This document shows, piece after piece, positions 62,751-64,000 of a DNA stretch of 64,000 bases; the first letter of the stretch is position 1; each line of letters begins with the position of its first letter. This DNA is from Herbinix sp. (GTDB lineage Bacteria; Bacillota; Clostridia; Lachnospirales; Lachnospiraceae). A program made the translations under genes and the position numbers. The stretch covers positions 1 through 64,000 of the forward strand of contig JARBTJ010000003.1 in the NCBI GenBank assembly GCA_029240245.1, read 5' to 3'. The notes below the pieces were generated by a model. The model searched no databases and was not told where the DNA came from. It saw only the letters and a program-made list of their open reading frames with translations.

Positions 62751-63721
62751 TATATTAACCTTTTCAGTTGTTCCACGGTATCGCCTAAATTTTTAGTTGC
62801 GAAACCATATTGCCAATCATCCGGATAATTGCGGTACTTGGTCTCAATCACCATAATCAAATACAAATACATATCATATAGTAAGGCTCGGATTGGAGCC
62901 TCCTTACGCAGCTTCTTACCGTAGCCTTCATCAAAGCTCTGATTATGGCAGTGCAGTCGCACGAAATACTCCATAACAGGGTCACCCCATAACGCCCGCT
63001 CAAAGTCAATAAATCCGGTGATTTTACCGTCCTTTACAAATACATTTCCTTCCCATAGATCACCATGCAGGAACTGCGGTATTTTCACCTCATCTAGGGC
63101 AAAGCTTGCCTTATCAATCAGATCTCGTACTTCATCATAGGAAATGCCAAGATTCATATCGATTTTTTCTCCGTCTGCCAGTACATTGGCCGCCATAGAG
63201 AGAAAGGTATCCCTCCAGCTTGTCCCCTGGTTTTCCCTTACACCCAGATATCCATAACGATCCCCGGTGATACGGTTCATTTCCACATTACATCTACCGA
63301 TTTGATAAAGAATCTGATTCACTTCGTCTTCCGGCATACCACCTTCAAACCGTAATTTACTAAAGCTCTCTCCCGGAAGTTTTTCCATAAAGAAATAATC
63401 CGAAGTACAGATATTGTGAGAATCGTCATAATAATACACCTCAGGAACCGGCAAGGAAGTATTTGCTTTCACCAGTCGAAGGGAATCCACCTCCGCCCGC
63501 ATCATATTATCTTCGTAAGTCATTAGGCCTGCCTTACCTGGAGGCGCTATCTTTAAAATCATTTCTCCTTCCGGTGATACTACCTCATAGGCTGCATTAC
63601 AGAAGCCTTCGGTAAGTTCCTTAACCGATACTTCCTCAAATGATATTTTTTTGCCCAAGGCTTTCTCAAGCATGAGAATTATATTTTCTTTGGTTTGTTT
63701 ATTTTTGGTATCGCTTTCCAT
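62750..63721 (-). CDS. Aminoglycoside phosphotransferase-family (APH-fold) kinase
   Basis: The 323-aa protein has the APH fold: catalytic FLHGDLWEGNVFV (Asp and Asn of the Brenner-like motif) and metal-binding FIDFERALWGDP, in which DFE replaces the usual DxD/DFG. The N-lobe contains AAYEVVSPEGEMILKIAP with the ATP-contacting Lys. It resembles fructosamine-kinase or choline-kinase-like members as much as true drug kinases, so substrate is open. GGGGAG fixes ATG at 63721. Confidence 0.9.
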   Translation of the reverse strand: MESDTKNKQTKENIILMLEKALGKKISFEEVSVKELTEGFCNAAYEVVSPEGEMILKIAPPGKAGLMTYEDNMMRAEVDSLRLVKANTSLPVPEVYYYDDSHNICTSDYFFMEKLPGESFSKLRFEGGMPEDEVNQILYQIGRCNVEMNRITGDRYGYLGVRENQGTSWRDTFLSMAANVLADGEKIDMNLGISYDEVRDLIDKASFALDEVKIPQFLHGDLWEGNVFVKDGKITGFIDFERALWGDPVMEYFVRLHCHNQSFDEGYGKKLRKEAPIRALLYDMYLYLIMVIETKYRNYPDDWQYGFATKNLGDTVEQLKRLI

Positions 63722-63835
63722 TTTATTTCTCCCCTGCAGTATAATAATGACCATATTTTACCACACTTTTTGATAAATGTAATTCTTTTGATCACTTTTG
63801 TAATTTATAGCAAAAACAGCAATAAACTACGTGAA

Positions 63836-63893
63836 AATGCGCCTGGTCATAATCCGCTTCCTTCCAGGAAAACAAATTTTAACCAGACGCATT
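63836..63893 (-). terminator. Terminator of the gene entering from the right edge
   Basis: AATGCGCCTGGT and ACCAGACGCATT pair with one mismatch around a 34-base loop; on the minus strand TTTTCAC follows. Confidence 0.7.
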
Positions 63894-63898
63894 CTTTG

Positions 63899-64000
63899 TT
63901 ACGGCAATGCTATTTTATCTAGAATACCGGTCAGGTAAGCGAGTGTAACACCATAATTGGTCATGGGTACCTGCTGTTTTTTCACCTGGTCAACCCGGTT
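63899..64000 (-). CDS. C-terminal fragment of a gene continuing past the window
   Basis: The minus strand is open from the right edge to TAA at 63899: NRVDQVKKQQVPMTNYGVTL, AYLTGILDKIALP. A terminator follows the stop, which supports a real gene end. The 33 visible residues do not identify a family. Confidence 0.65.
   Translation of the reverse strand, partial: NRVDQVKKQQVPMTNYGVTLAYLTGILDKIALP

Overview
The window looks like a chromosomal segment of an anaerobic, spore-forming, low-GC Firmicute, most likely a Lachnospiraceae/Clostridium cluster XIVa organism. The support is indirect: a gamma-alpha fused 2-oxoacid:ferredoxin oxidoreductase with its TPP subunit and a rubrerythrin (anaerobe), a CotF-like coat protein and spore photoproduct lyase (endospores), strong GGAGG ribosome-binding sites with some TTG/GTG starts, and A+T-rich consensus promoters. 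The genus is a guess. No rRNA, tRNA, CRISPR array, transposase or phage gene was seen.

Layout. 1-2.8 kb: sugar-phosphate isomerases (PMI-like, cupin GPI) downstream of copies of a palindromic dispersed repeat. 3.2-4.7 kb: secreted Ig-like protein. 5.0-8.1 kb: 2-oxoacid oxidoreductase and rubrerythrin operon. 8.3-14.2 kb: single genes (hydrolase, YeiH, rhodanese lipoprotein, GNAT/YoaP-like, PilZ, DUF4362-like). 14.2-19.5 kb: an AT-rich accessory stretch with a toxin-antitoxin pair, an Eis-like acetyltransferase behind a leader-peptide/attenuator region, and a creatininase-methyltransferase fusion. It is bounded by a relic of a thioredoxin-fold gene on the left and the intact gene on the right. 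21.8-23.6 kb: PadR regulator and MGT-type glycosyltransferase under a 39-bp palindrome. 23.9-26.8 kb: uxuA-uxuB for glucuronate breakdown. 27-32.3 kb: peptidoglycan-binding protein, DegV, MarR, an Asn-rich membrane protein, a complete repeat copy and a CcdA-TlpA fusion.

32.4-35 kb: a Smr-less MutS2-like ATPase behind a strong promoter, a 12-codon leader peptide and two terminators, an arrangement expected of ribosome-mediated attenuation. 35.3-39.6 kb: thioesterase, then a run of zinc-ribbon proteins, acidic lipoproteins and a Tic20-like membrane protein led by two tandem palindromes. 39.9-43 kb: a membrane-anchored solute-binding protein next to a membrane-bound LuxR-type regulator. 43-48 kb: diguanylate cyclase, coat protein, permease and flavoprotein. 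48.2-50.6 kb: an unrecognised 751-residue protein with a membrane-like N-terminus, coiled coil and partial Nudix-like motif. 50.7-56.9 kb: BlaI/BlaR pair, DUF4353-type lipoprotein, SplB, endonuclease IV, DUF362 protein. 57.2-62.7 kb: KdpD/KdpE-like two-component system followed by a Trk potassium-uptake operon with four KdpE-type direct repeats at its promoter. 62.7-64 kb: APH-fold kinase and the 3' end of a further gene.

The most notable items are the two leader-peptide attenuators (Eis-like and MutS2-like genes), the 5S-rRNA-resembling palindromic repeat family, the creatininase-methyltransferase fusion, the Nudix-like membrane protein, and the accessory segment bordered by a gene relic.
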